A stretch of 55,453 bases of DNA from JAVBOW01 sp031550125. Its GTDB lineage: Bacteria; Bacteroidota; Bacteroidia; Bacteroidales; Rikenellaceae. Every line of letters starts with the position of its first letter. Position 1 is the first letter of the stretch. The stretch spans positions 1 through 55,453 of the forward strand of contig JAVBOW010000030.1 in NCBI GenBank assembly GCA_031550125.1, given 5' to 3'. Positions 1 through 7,291 of this stretch are shown here, piece by piece. A model generated the notes under the pieces. That model was given only the letters and a program-made list of their open reading frames with translations, had not been told where the DNA came from and did not search any database. Position numbers and translations under genes: made by a program.

Positions 1-76
1 ATGGCGTAATTGGTAGCCGCGCCAGACTTAGGATCTGGTGCCGTGAGGCGTGGGGGTTCGAGTCCCTTTATCCGCA
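1..76 (+). tRNA. tRNA-Leu (anticodon TAG), 5' end cut off
   Basis: The window starts inside this tRNA. The 3' acceptor strand (69-75) and discriminator A76 are present, but only the last base of the 5' acceptor strand is. The anticodon stem CAGA/TCTG holds the loop CTTAGGA, giving anticodon TAG (codon CTA). A long variable arm (about 38-51) and a TTCGAGT T-loop (57-63) fit a type II leucine tRNA. About six 5' bases lie outside the window. Confidence 0.93.
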
Positions 77-89
77 CTTAAGGTCGTGA

Positions 90-136
90 CGACATTGCCC
101 TCCATATGCGTGGCGGGCAATGTCGGAACATTTTTC
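90..136 (+). terminator. Rho-independent terminator after tRNA-Leu
   Basis: A perfect hairpin pairs 90-100 with 115-125 (arm GACATTGCCC), followed by a T-run at 131-135. It separates the tRNA from tig. Confidence 0.75.
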
Positions 137-162
137 ACCCTGCCAAAATTAAACTATCATAT

Positions 163-1494
163 ATGAACGTCGTAAGAGAAAACCTCGCCGATCTGACCAC
201 CCTGCTGAAAGTCACCGTAGCCGCCGCCGATTACACCGAGGCGGTGGATAAAGCCCTGCGCGAATACAAACGCAAAGCCAACGTCCCGGGCTTCCGCCCC
301 GGCATGGTGCCTATGGGCATAGTAAATAAAATGTACCGCAAGGGCGTGGTGGCGGAAGAGTCGTACCGCATCGCGTCGAAAGCCTGTTTCGACTACATAG
401 AAAAGGAAAAGGTAAACTACATAGGCGACCTGCTGCCCAGCGAGCAGCAAAAACCTCTCGACTTCGACAACGACGACCAGCACGAGTTCGTTTTCGAACT
501 GGGCCTGGCCCCGGAGGTCAACATCCCCCTCTCGGACAAGGACAAAGTGGAGCGTTACGTCATAAAACCCACCAAAGACATGCAAGAGGGCTACCGCACC
601 AACTACCTGCGCCGCTTCGGCCGCCTGGTGGATGTGGATAAGATAGAGAAGGAAGAGGCCCTGAACGTTACGCTCGACAACGCCTCGATGAACATAGAGG
701 ACGCTTACGTGGGGCTTATCGGCATGAGCGACGAGGAGCGCGCTATGTTCATAGGCAAAAAAGTGGGCGACAAGATGCAGGTCAACGTGAACGAGCTTTA
801 TAAAAACCCTTCGCAACGCGCCTCCATCCTGCAGGTGAAAGAGAACGAGCTTAACGGGATAGATCCGATATTCGAACTGACCATAACCAAGATACGCAAA
901 TTTGCGGAGCCTGAAATGAACGAGGAGTTCTTCAGGATGGCCTTCCCCGGCGGCGAAGTTACGGACAGCAAAGGTTTCGATAAATTCATAGACAGCCAGA
1001 TAGAGAAGGAACTCTCGGTACATACCGAGGAGCTTTTCTCGCGTGCCATGCAGCGTTTTCTGCTCGAGAAGGCCGGCCTGGCCATGCCCGAGGAGTTCCT
1101 CAAGCGTTGGCTGTCGGCGATAAACGAGGGTCGTTTCGGCATGGAGGAGATAGAACGCGATTTCCCGCAGTTCCTCGACATGATGAAATGGAACATCATC
1201 CAGAAACATTACGTCGACACGCTCGGCCTGACGGTGACCCAGGAGGATATGCTCGAAGAGGCCAAAGCGTCGGCGATGGCCCAGTTCGCCCAGTACGGCA
1301 TGCCGTCCGTAGGCGAGGAGATGCTTACCAACTACGCCAACTCGATGCTCGAGAACAAGCAGGAAGCCAAAAAGATACAGGACAAGCTATTCGAAACCAA
1401 CGTGATCGCCGCCCTCGCCCCCATGGTGAAGGTTGTGGAAAAGAGCGTATCGCCCGAGGAGTTCGGCAAGAAAGTTGAGGAGTATAGCAAGTAA
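163..1494 (+). CDS. tig: Trigger factor, ribosome-associated chaperone
   Basis: This is a 443-residue cytosolic chaperone that binds the ribosome exit tunnel and nascent chains. The start MNVVRENLADLT matches the conserved beginning of Bacteroidota trigger factors; the open frame extends upstream to 106, but those residues would lie in the terminator of the preceding tRNA. The ribosome-docking loop is recognisable as NVPGFRPGMVP near residues 40-50. The C-terminal half is helical, as expected for the chaperone arms. Length is near the family norm for the phylum. It is followed by a terminator and then by clpP and clpX, the classic tig-clpP-clpX order. Confidence 0.95.
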   Translation: MNVVRENLADLTTLLKVTVAAADYTEAVDKALREYKRKANVPGFRPGMVPMGIVNKMYRKGVVAEESYRIASKACFDYIEKEKVNYIGDLLPSEQQKPLDFDNDDQHEFVFELGLAPEVNIPLSDKDKVERYVIKPTKDMQEGYRTNYLRRFGRLVDVDKIEKEEALNVTLDNASMNIEDAYVGLIGMSDEERAMFIGKKVGDKMQVNVNELYKNPSQRASILQVKENELNGIDPIFELTITKIRKFAEPEMNEEFFRMAFPGGEVTDSKGFDKFIDSQIEKELSVHTEELFSRAMQRFLLEKAGLAMPEEFLKRWLSAINEGRFGMEEIERDFPQFLDMMKWNIIQKHYVDTLGLTVTQEDMLEEAKASAMAQFAQYGMPSVGEEMLTNYANSMLENKQEAKKIQDKLFETNVIAALAPMVKVVEKSVSPEEFGKKVEEYSK

Positions 1495-1510
1495 TCCGCA
1501 ATAGGAATGG

Positions 1511-1550
1511 TTTAACGTGGGTCGCTTGCGGGCAACTCACGTTAAATTTT
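1511..1550 (+). terminator. Terminator-like hairpin between tig and clpP
   Basis: Arms TTTAACGTG (1511-1519) and CACGTTAAA (1538-1546) are followed by TTTT. It probably ends or attenuates the tig transcript before clpP. Confidence 0.6.
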
Positions 1551-1565
1551 ATAAACCTTACCGTC

Positions 1566-2246
1566 ATGAAAAAGACCGAATTCGAAAAGTACGCGACCGG
1601 GCATCTGGGGATCGGCAGCCTCAAACTGCACGATTTCCACTCCATAAGCAGCAACTACATATCGCCCACCATCATAGAGGAACGTCAACTGAACGTGGCC
1701 GCCATGGACGTCTTTTCGCGCCTCATGATGGACCGCATCATATTCCTCGGCGTGCCGGTGTATGACGACGCCGCCAATATCATCCAGGCCCAACTCCTGT
1801 TCCTTGAGTCGGTAGACCCGCGCAAGGACATACAGCTTTATATAAATTCGCCAGGAGGGTCGGTGTCGGCCGGGCTGGGCATCTACGACACCATGCAGCT
1901 CATAGGGGCCGACGTGGCCACCATATGCACCGGCCTGGCGGCGAGTATGGCCGCCATACTGCTGGCGGCAGGCGAGAAAGGCAAGCGCTCGGCCCTGCCG
2001 CACTCGCGCGTGATGATACACCAGCCCCTCGGAGGCGCTCAGGGACAGGCTTCGGATATCGAGATAACCGCCCGCGAGATCATGCGTACAAAACGCGAAT
2101 TGTACGAAATACTCGCCATGCACACAGGTAAGAGCTACGAGCAGATAGAACGTGACGGCGACCGCGACCACTGGCTCTCCTCGCCCGAGGCCCGCGAGTA
2201 CGGCCTGATAGACGAAGTACTCGTCCGCCGTCAAAACAAAAAATAA
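1566..2246 (+). CDS. clpP: ATP-dependent Clp protease proteolytic subunit
   Basis: This 226-residue serine protease forms a tetradecameric barrel that degrades substrates unfolded by ClpX. The catalytic triad is visible: Ser127 in GLAASMAA, His152 in MIHQP and Asp201 in DRDHW. The oxyanion motif INSPGGSV is at residues 93-100. About 30 residues precede the region matching mature E. coli ClpP, longer than the E. coli propeptide, so an N-terminal extension may be processed. clpX starts one base after its stop codon, so the two are co-expressed. Confidence 0.97.
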   Translation: MKKTEFEKYATGHLGIGSLKLHDFHSISSNYISPTIIEERQLNVAAMDVFSRLMMDRIIFLGVPVYDDAANIIQAQLLFLESVDPRKDIQLYINSPGGSVSAGLGIYDTMQLIGADVATICTGLAASMAAILLAAGEKGKRSALPHSRVMIHQPLGGAQGQASDIEITAREIMRTKRELYEILAMHTGKSYEQIERDGDRDHWLSSPEAREYGLIDEVLVRRQNKK

Positions 2247-2247
2247 T

Positions 2248-3498
2248 ATGGCAAAGAAAAACACCAACGGCAACAAGTGCGCGTTCTGCGGCCAGGGTGC
2301 GGGCGAGCTGTTCTCCGCTATGGAGCAGGGTATATATATCTGCGAGGAGTGCATAGAGCGCGGCCACGGCCTGGTAAAGGAGATGCGCCGCGACAAGAGC
2401 AAAGGAAAGGCCGCGCCCATACGCATGGAAGAGTTGCTCAAACCGACGCAGATAAAAGAGTTCCTCGACCAGTACGTCATCGGGCAGCATCAGGCGAAAC
2501 GATATATCTCGGTGGCGGTTTACAACCACTACAAACGCTTGTTGCATAAAGAGAGCGGAGGCGCATCCGACATAGAGTTGGAAAAATCGAACATAATAAT
2601 GGTGGGACCTACAGGCACCGGCAAGACTTTGCTGGCGCGGAGCATCGCGCGCCTGCTGAACGTCCCGTTCGCCATGGCCGACGCCACCACCCTGACCGAA
2701 GCCGGGTATGTGGGCGAAGACGTAGAGGGTATACTCTCCAAACTATACCAAGCCTCGGACTACAACGTTGCGCTGGCGCAGAGGGGGATAGTGTTCATAG
2801 ACGAGATAGACAAGATAGCACGCAAGAGCGACAACCCCTCCATCACGCGCGACGTGTCGGGCGAAGGAGTTCAGCAGGCCCTGCTCAAGATACTCGAAGG
2901 CGCCGTGATAAACGTGCCGCCCGAGGGTGGACGCAAACACCCCGAGCAGAAATTCATCCAGATAGATACGACCAACATCCTCTTCATCTGCGGCGGGGCT
3001 TTCGACGGAGTGGAAAAGAAGATAGCCTCGCGCCTGAACACCAACGTGGTGGGCTACGGGCAACTTAATAAGGAAGAGATAGATCGCGGCAACCTTATGC
3101 AGCACATCATGCCCCAGGACCTCAAGTCGTTCGGCCTGATCCCCGAACTCATAGGACGCCTGCCAGTGCTGACCTACCTCGACCCGCTGGGCCGCGACGC
3201 CCTGCGCTCGATACTCACCGAACCGCGAAACGCCATAATCAAGCAATACGTCCGGCTGATGCAGATCGAGGGGATAGATCTTTTGTTCGACGACGAGGTA
3301 CTCGACTACATAGTCGACAAAGCCATGGAATTCAACCTCGGAGCCAGGGGGCTGCGCTCCATATGCGAAACGATAATGATGGACGCCATGTTCGAGATGC
3401 CGTCGAGGGAGGAGCGCGGCAATATACAGATAACCAAGCAATATGCCGAGGAGAAGATGAAAAACATGAACTTCACCCGGCTGCGCGCCGTAGGGTAA
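2248..3498 (+). CDS. clpX: ATP-dependent Clp protease ATPase subunit ClpX
   Basis: This 416-residue AAA+ unfoldase recognises tagged substrates and feeds them into ClpP. It has an N-terminal C4 zinc-binding domain (Cys11, Cys14, Cys32, Cys35), Walker A GPTGTGKT (120-127), pore loop GYVGEDVE (153-160), Walker B IVFIDEIDK (181-189), an RKH-type loop GGRKH (227-231) and sensor 2 GARGLR (365-370). The ClpP-docking loop reads VGYG rather than the proteobacterial IGF. From memory of Bacteroides sequences VGY is normal in this phylum. It is the last gene of the tig-clpP-clpX group. Confidence 0.97.
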   Translation: MAKKNTNGNKCAFCGQGAGELFSAMEQGIYICEECIERGHGLVKEMRRDKSKGKAAPIRMEELLKPTQIKEFLDQYVIGQHQAKRYISVAVYNHYKRLLHKESGGASDIELEKSNIIMVGPTGTGKTLLARSIARLLNVPFAMADATTLTEAGYVGEDVEGILSKLYQASDYNVALAQRGIVFIDEIDKIARKSDNPSITRDVSGEGVQQALLKILEGAVINVPPEGGRKHPEQKFIQIDTTNILFICGGAFDGVEKKIASRLNTNVVGYGQLNKEEIDRGNLMQHIMPQDLKSFGLIPELIGRLPVLTYLDPLGRDALRSILTEPRNAIIKQYVRLMQIEGIDLLFDDEVLDYIVDKAMEFNLGARGLRSICETIMMDAMFEMPSREERGNIQITKQYAEEKMKNMNFTRLRAVG

Positions 3499-3606
3499 CG
3501 GGGGTCTGAAAGGAGAGCGGTATTTCAAAACCTGACCAAATCTGCCGGCCGGTTCGGGTCGGTTCGTCCCTTAGCGGATAATCCCAGGGCGTCAACCCAA
3601 ACAGAT

Positions 3607-3746
3607 GACAGCGTAATATGTCTGCATATTCAGAGATAAGAAAGGTTTCGAATATTGAAAATATGAATGGGAATATCGAAGAACCGGCGTTTCTTACTCA
3701 TTATTTACACGATCATTCCGATAACGCGTCCCGATATTACGCTGTC
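3607..3746. repeat. 140-bp imperfect palindromic element downstream of clpX
   Basis: A perfect 13-bp inverted repeat (3607-3619 with 3734-3746, arm GACAGCGTAATAT) encloses a second long hairpin. In that inner hairpin 3637-3643 pairs with 3690-3696, 3644-3646 with 3683-3685, and 3648-3656 with 3672-3679 with one bulge. The stretch is AT-rich compared with neighbouring genes and has no open reading frame. It could be a MITE-like remnant or a structured RNA. No target-site duplication is evident. I see nothing recognisable in 3499-3606. Confidence 0.5.
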
Positions 3747-3823
3747 TACGCAAAATCCGCCCTAAAAGTTATTGCACCATCGTTTGGCGCATAAAAATAA
3801 ATCTGTAAATTTTCACGGCGCTA

Positions 3824-3854
3824 TTTGTTGTTTCCCTTTTTAATCTTACCTTTG
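3824..3854 (+). promoter_or_regulatory. Strong Bacteroidota promoter before tRNA-Leu(CAG)
   Basis: TTTG at 3824-3827, a 19-bp spacer and TACCTTTG at 3847-3854 match the consensus TTTG-N19-TAnnTTTG exactly. The expected start site is near 3860, about 208 bases before the tRNA. Confidence 0.8.
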
Positions 3855-3859
3855 CACCA

Positions 3860-4067
3860 CTTTGTTTCAGGCATAGTAAGTTTTTTGAAATAGATATAGT
3901 CGGAGGACGGGCAAACCGTTCCGAGGGAACAGCGTCCGGTTGCGGAGTTGTTTAAACCTCATCTCCGACCCTCTAAGGTTCTTTAGGGAGCGGGCCATAT
4001 CAGGAATGCAGTTTTCCTGCCGAATATCCCCCGTTTCCCGAAAATAGGAAAACCCCAACCCCACATT
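3860..4067 (+). ncRNA. Candidate structured RNA or long leader before tRNA-Leu
   Basis: About 208 noncoding bases lie between a consensus promoter and the tRNA. They fold into several GC-rich stems. GGACG...CGTCC (around 3904-3935) encloses the hairpin GTTCC-GAG-GGAAC. CGGAG pairs with CTCCG around 3942-3968. A hairpin CCCT..AAG-GTT-CTT..AGGG sits near 3970-3990. A long-range closing stem is possible between GATATagTCGGAGGA (about 3893-3907) and TCCTgCCGAATATC (about 4014-4028). I see no match to tmRNA, SRP RNA or RNase P RNA. It could be a 6S-like RNA or a processed tRNA leader; the class is unknown to me. Confidence 0.45.
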
Positions 4068-4151
4068 GCCCAGATGGCGGAATTGGTAGACGCGCTCGTT
4101 TCAGGGGCGAGTGTCGGTAACGACGTGCAGGTTCGACTCCTGTTCTGGGCA
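4068..4151 (+). tRNA. tRNA-Leu (anticodon CAG)
   Basis: The acceptor strands GCCCAGA (4068-4074) and TCTGGGC (4144-4150) pair fully, with discriminator A4151. The anticodon loop TTCAGGG gives CAG (codon CTG). A long variable arm and a GGTTCGACTCC T-arm are present. A terminator follows directly. Confidence 0.96.
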
Positions 4152-4156
4152 CTCTC

Positions 4157-4197
4157 AAAAACGCTTAATCCGTTGCAAAAAACGATTAAGCGTTTTT
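4157..4197 (+). terminator. Rho-independent terminator after tRNA-Leu(CAG)
   Basis: A 14-bp perfect stem pairs 4157-4170 with 4184-4197 and ends in TTTTT. The A/T-symmetric arms would also work for transcripts on the other strand. Confidence 0.85.
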
Positions 4198-4245
4198 GTT
4201 TTCCTCTCTGCGACCGCAAATCCTGGAAATTGAGACCGATGCCAA

Positions 4246-5415
4246 ATGCTATCTAATTATTCTGAAAAAGTAATCACCCATATTAATCAAAATGTATTCT
4301 TTAAGGAGTTTACCTTTGATAAGAACGACTTTATAGTAGATAATGGCAACAAGGTGGAGTTGGCTGATAATGTATTGTGGCTTGAAGATTTATTAATGAT
4401 TATTCAGATCAAAGAAAGAAACAGTACGGATGGCGAAGCGTCGATAGAAAAGTGGTTTGAGAATAAAATTCTAAAAAAAGCAAAAAATCAAATTAAAAAC
4501 ACAATACAACTTTTAGATACTCAAAAGTCGATTATAATTTCAAATGGTCACGATCAGCAGTTCAAAATAATTCGGTCTGACATAAAACAAATTCACAATA
4601 TAATAATCTATCACCCCACGACAGAACCACCCAAAACCATTTATAAATACAAGTATTACCTTAGTCGGGATAAAATATTTATCCACATAATCACATCTGA
4701 AGATTATAGTAACCTATGCCGCTTTCTTGTTACGCCGCCGGAATTGAGTGATTATTTATTATTTAGGCATGATTTACTATCAGCCTATCCAGATGCAGGC
4801 ATACTTCCAGAACAATATATTTTAGCCCATTTTTTTCAAGAACCGAGTGATTTAACTATAAATCCAGCCTATATTACACGTTTCCCAGACATTTGTAAAC
4901 AAATGGAATACGACGATAGTTTTTATTTGGGCGGAATAATAAAACTCCTACATGATACTTTGAAACAAAAAGGATCGGAAGATTACATTCATATCGTCAA
5001 AGAATTTGCTAAACTCAATCGATTTGAGTTAAAGGCCGTTAAGGAGCGGCTGATGGAAGTTTTACAAACCGAAGTGTCGGATCTTCCGATAATGATGAAA
5101 CGTTGTACATCACAAAGAACTGACTGTGGTTTTGTAATAATGAAATTAAATCCGATCAATGAAGCACATCATTTTGATGCCCTAAAGAATTTCACGTTGG
5201 TTTTCAAATATAAATGGAAACTCAAGAAATGTATTGGATTGATTATAAAACATGTAGATGAATATTTTGACTTGGATTGGTGTTATGTTGAAAGCAAGTG
5301 GGAATATGATGAAGAATTGCACGAGTTAGTGAAACAGGAAGCTGAACTTTTCACTAATCCAACTCGTAAATTCAGACCTTGGTATGGGGAACTTTATGAT
5401 ATACGTGATAATTGA
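4246..5415 (+). CDS. AT-rich hypothetical protein with PD-(D/E)XK-like (QxK) motif
   Basis: I do not recognise a named family for this 389-residue protein. Near the N-terminus, E38-L-A-D41 is followed by a hydrophobic strand ending in Q54-I-K56-E-R. This spacing resembles the E/D...(E/Q)xK core of the PD-(D/E)XK nuclease fold, so a nuclease role is possible but unproven. No signal peptide or membrane segment is visible. Its base composition is clearly AT-rich, unlike the GC-rich genes on both sides, and its codons differ accordingly. It stands alone between tRNA-Leu and tRNA-Ser with terminators on both sides and no integrase nearby. This suggests horizontal acquisition of a single-gene cargo, perhaps defensive; that function is inference only. 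Confidence 0.75.
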   Translation: MLSNYSEKVITHINQNVFFKEFTFDKNDFIVDNGNKVELADNVLWLEDLLMIIQIKERNSTDGEASIEKWFENKILKKAKNQIKNTIQLLDTQKSIIISNGHDQQFKIIRSDIKQIHNIIIYHPTTEPPKTIYKYKYYLSRDKIFIHIITSEDYSNLCRFLVTPPELSDYLLFRHDLLSAYPDAGILPEQYILAHFFQEPSDLTINPAYITRFPDICKQMEYDDSFYLGGIIKLLHDTLKQKGSEDYIHIVKEFAKLNRFELKAVKERLMEVLQTEVSDLPIMMKRCTSQRTDCGFVIMKLNPINEAHHFDALKNFTLVFKYKWKLKKCIGLIIKHVDEYFDLDWCYVESKWEYDEELHELVKQEAELFTNPTRKFRPWYGELYDIRDN

Positions 5416-5535
5416 GAATCCTCAGCCGATAAGTTACTGATAATGTTATGATATGGTAATATTTACCTCAATTTCACACCCTCGTTCCAAAATAGTTCCA
5501 CTTGATTATTTTTAGCTGATTTCAGACAAAAAGAA

Positions 5536-5564
5536 AAGCCACTTACATTATTTGTAAGTGGCTT
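5536..5564 (-). terminator. Terminator for tRNA-Ser (possibly bidirectional)
   Basis: AAGCCACTTAC (5536-5546) pairs perfectly with GTAAGTGGCTT (5554-5564). On the minus strand the hairpin runs into a T-rich tail, so it ends the tRNA-Ser transcript. It may also stop the AT-rich gene arriving from the left. Confidence 0.8.
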
Positions 5565-5584
5565 AAAATCACCTCATTCACTTG

Positions 5585-5672
5585 CGGAGAAAGCGGGATT
5601 CGAACCCACGATACCCTTTTGGAGTATACGCACTTTCCAGGCGCGCGCCTTCAGCCACTCGGCCATTTCTCC
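5585..5672 (-). tRNA. tRNA-Ser (anticodon GGA)
   Basis: Read on the minus strand, acceptor arms GGAGAAA and TTTCTCC pair, with discriminator G. Anticodon loop CTGGAAA gives GGA (codons TCC/TCT). A long variable arm is formed around GTATACTCC...GGGTATC, and the T-arm reads GGGTTCGAATCCC. Confidence 0.95.
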
Positions 5673-5702
5673 TTGGTGCGGGGCCTTCACGGCTCCGGGG
5701 GA

Positions 5703-5733
5703 CAAAGGTACAAAAAAATAGATTTGTAACAAT
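5703..5733 (-). promoter_or_regulatory. Promoter for tRNA-Ser
   Basis: On the minus strand ATTG (5733-5730) is followed by a 19-bp spacer and TACCTTTG (5710-5703). This matches the Bacteroidota promoter form and lies about 30 bases upstream of the tRNA. Confidence 0.75.
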
Positions 5734-5850
5734 ACCCCGCACGCAGGGAGCGGCCTAAAATAAAGAAAACATACACCGGACAGGATGATTTACCTCCCGT
5801 AAATATACGGCGACCCTATTCAAAACGGCGCCGTACGGTGTTTACGCCCG

Positions 5851-6282
5851 TTATTTCGGCAATTCGTAGTCCACCATCCAGTTTATGCCGAATTTATCGG
5901 TCAGCATACCGAAAAGCGAATCCCAGAAGGTCTTCCCCATAGGCATGGCCACATAGCCGCCCGCGGCAAGACCGTCGAAGATGCGTCGCGCCTCATCTTC
6001 CGACGACGGGTTGACGCATATGGAGAAGTTGTTGCCGGCGACTATCTTAGGCGAGCCAAAAGCTTCGGACACATCGCTTCCAAGCAGCATCGTCTCCTTG
6101 CTTATCGGCAGGCCCATGTGCATGATCTTGTTTTTGTCCGCATCGGGAATGGGGCGGTCGGACGAGGGCATGTCGCTGAAACGGCCTACATAATTGAACT
6201 GTCCGCCGAAAACCGAGCGGTAGAAATTGAAAGCGGCCTCACATTGGCCGTCGAACGAAAGATAAACATTTACCGTTGTCAT
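5851..6282 (-). CDS. VOC family (PhnB/YjdN-like) protein
   Basis: This 143-residue single-domain protein has the vicinal oxygen chelate fold. It begins with the typical strand TVNVYLSFDGQCEAAFNFYRSVFGG and ends with FGINWMVDYELPK, the usual ending of PhnB/3-demethylubiquinone-methyltransferase-like members. Such proteins bind small molecules and sometimes a metal, and several are resistance or isomerase enzymes; the substrate here cannot be told. The next upstream gene on the same strand is a two-domain relative, so the pair may have arisen by duplication, though a strong hairpin between them suggests separate transcripts. Confidence 0.85.
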   Translation of the reverse strand: MTTVNVYLSFDGQCEAAFNFYRSVFGGQFNYVGRFSDMPSSDRPIPDADKNKIMHMGLPISKETMLLGSDVSEAFGSPKIVAGNNFSICVNPSSEDEARRIFDGLAAGGYVAMPMGKTFWDSLFGMLTDKFGINWMVDYELPK

Positions 6283-6353
6283 GATTAATTTTCAATAAGT
6301 TATTATAGAATAATTTGCCTGTCGGCAGCCAGGACAAAAACAATGTTCGTGCC

Positions 6354-6398
6354 ATGGCCGTTGACCATACCGTAACGTACGGCATGGTCAACGGCCAT
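6354..6398 (-). terminator. Long hairpin between the two VOC genes
   Basis: Arms 6354-6373 and 6379-6398 pair over 20 positions with one mismatch around a 5-base loop. The hairpin includes the last codons and stop of the upstream VOC gene (minus strand) and has a T-rich stretch 10-15 bases beyond. It probably acts as a terminator, although it lacks an immediate U-tract. Confidence 0.55.
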
Positions 6399-7281
6399 CA
6401 TAAACTTCTTGTAATGCAGCCATATCTATTTTGTGCATCTTCAGCAGGGCGTCCATCACGCGTTTGGTGCGGACGGGGTCGCTCCCGTCCGTCATACTCT
6501 CGAGAGTATCGGGGACTATCTGCCACCACACGCCGAAACGGTCTTTCATCCAACCGCACTCCCCCTCTCCCCCATCTGCGCCGAGGGCGTCCCAGAAATA
6601 ATCTATCTCCGCCTGCGAGGCGCACTCGACATAGAACGAGAAGGCTTCGGTAAAGTTGAATTTATGGTCGTACCCGCTGTCCATAGCCATGAGATCCTGG
6701 CCGCAGAGGTTGAATCGCGCGTGTATCACATCTCCTTCGGCAATACCGTAAGGATTACTCTTCCCCGCCAGGACCATCTCCTGTACCGAAACCTCGGCGA
6801 ACGTCGAACGCCAGAATTCCACCGCCTCCGCCGCCTTGCGGTAAACCGGGCCGGTAAACATAAGGAACGGAGTCACATATTGCCTGCATCCGCACACTCC
6901 CAACTGCCACGAAAACCCGTAGCGATCCTGCAGCCACCCGTAACGTTCGAAAGGCGGCATCGCCTCGCGTTCCATCAGCGCAAAGCCGCCCTCGATAAGT
7001 TTGTCCCACAGCGCGTCCAACTCGGCGGCGCTCTCGCAACCCACAAAGAACGACGACGCAGGCGTGAATTTAAAGTACGGCCCTCCGTTAAGGGCTATGG
7101 CTGGCTGTCCGGCCACGGTGAAACGCACGGTCATCACGCCCCCGGCGGGCATCATCCCTCCCTCGGGATAGCGGGTAGCCGCACCCACGGCGCCGTCGCG
7201 AAATATCGAGGCGTAGAACCCGGCCGCCTCTTCGGCCTGCGTATCGAACCACAGGCACGGCGTTATTTTAGATGCGTTCAT
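6388..7281 (-). CDS. Tandem two-domain VOC family protein
   Basis: This 297-residue protein contains two vicinal-oxygen-chelate domains of the 3-dmu-9_3-mt/PhnB type. The first starts at KITPCLWFDTQAEEAAGFY (residues 5-23) and ends near GYGFSW-type residues around 125. The second starts near YVTPFLMFTGPVYRKAAEAVEFW (about 135-160) and ends at RFGVWWQIVP. About 40 helical residues follow. The architecture resembles annotated bacterial glyoxalase-like proteins of unknown substrate. The gene is on the minus strand directly downstream of the chorismatase-like gene (10-bp gap), so those two are likely co-transcribed. Confidence 0.85.
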   Translation of the reverse strand: MNASKITPCLWFDTQAEEAAGFYASIFRDGAVGAATRYPEGGMMPAGGVMTVRFTVAGQPAIALNGGPYFKFTPASSFFVGCESAAELDALWDKLIEGGFALMEREAMPPFERYGWLQDRYGFSWQLGVCGCRQYVTPFLMFTGPVYRKAAEAVEFWRSTFAEVSVQEMVLAGKSNPYGIAEGDVIHARFNLCGQDLMAMDSGYDHKFNFTEAFSFYVECASQAEIDYFWDALGADGGEGECGWMKDRFGVWWQIVPDTLESMTDGSDPVRTKRVMDALLKMHKIDMAALQEVYDGR

Positions 7282-7291
7282 AAAAATCGGT

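Noticed and set aside
157..1209. Long minus-strand open frame over tig
   Set aside because: It is the antisense shadow of a well-conserved gene. GC-rich coding strands often leave the opposite strand open, and the translation has no recognisable family.
1511..1546. Possible repeat family shared by the hairpin after tig and the DUF3078 leader (CCACGTTAA near 38356)
   Set aside because: The shared stretch is only about nine bases and lacks the hairpin at the second site.
5416..5535. Attachment-site duplication of the tRNA-Leu 3' end flanking the AT-rich gene
   Set aside because: I compared the tRNA 3' end with this stretch and found no repeat long enough to be an att site.
5851..7281. Antibiotic-resistance role of the two VOC proteins
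   Set aside because: They are PhnB-like, and no resistance-specific signature or mobile context is visible.
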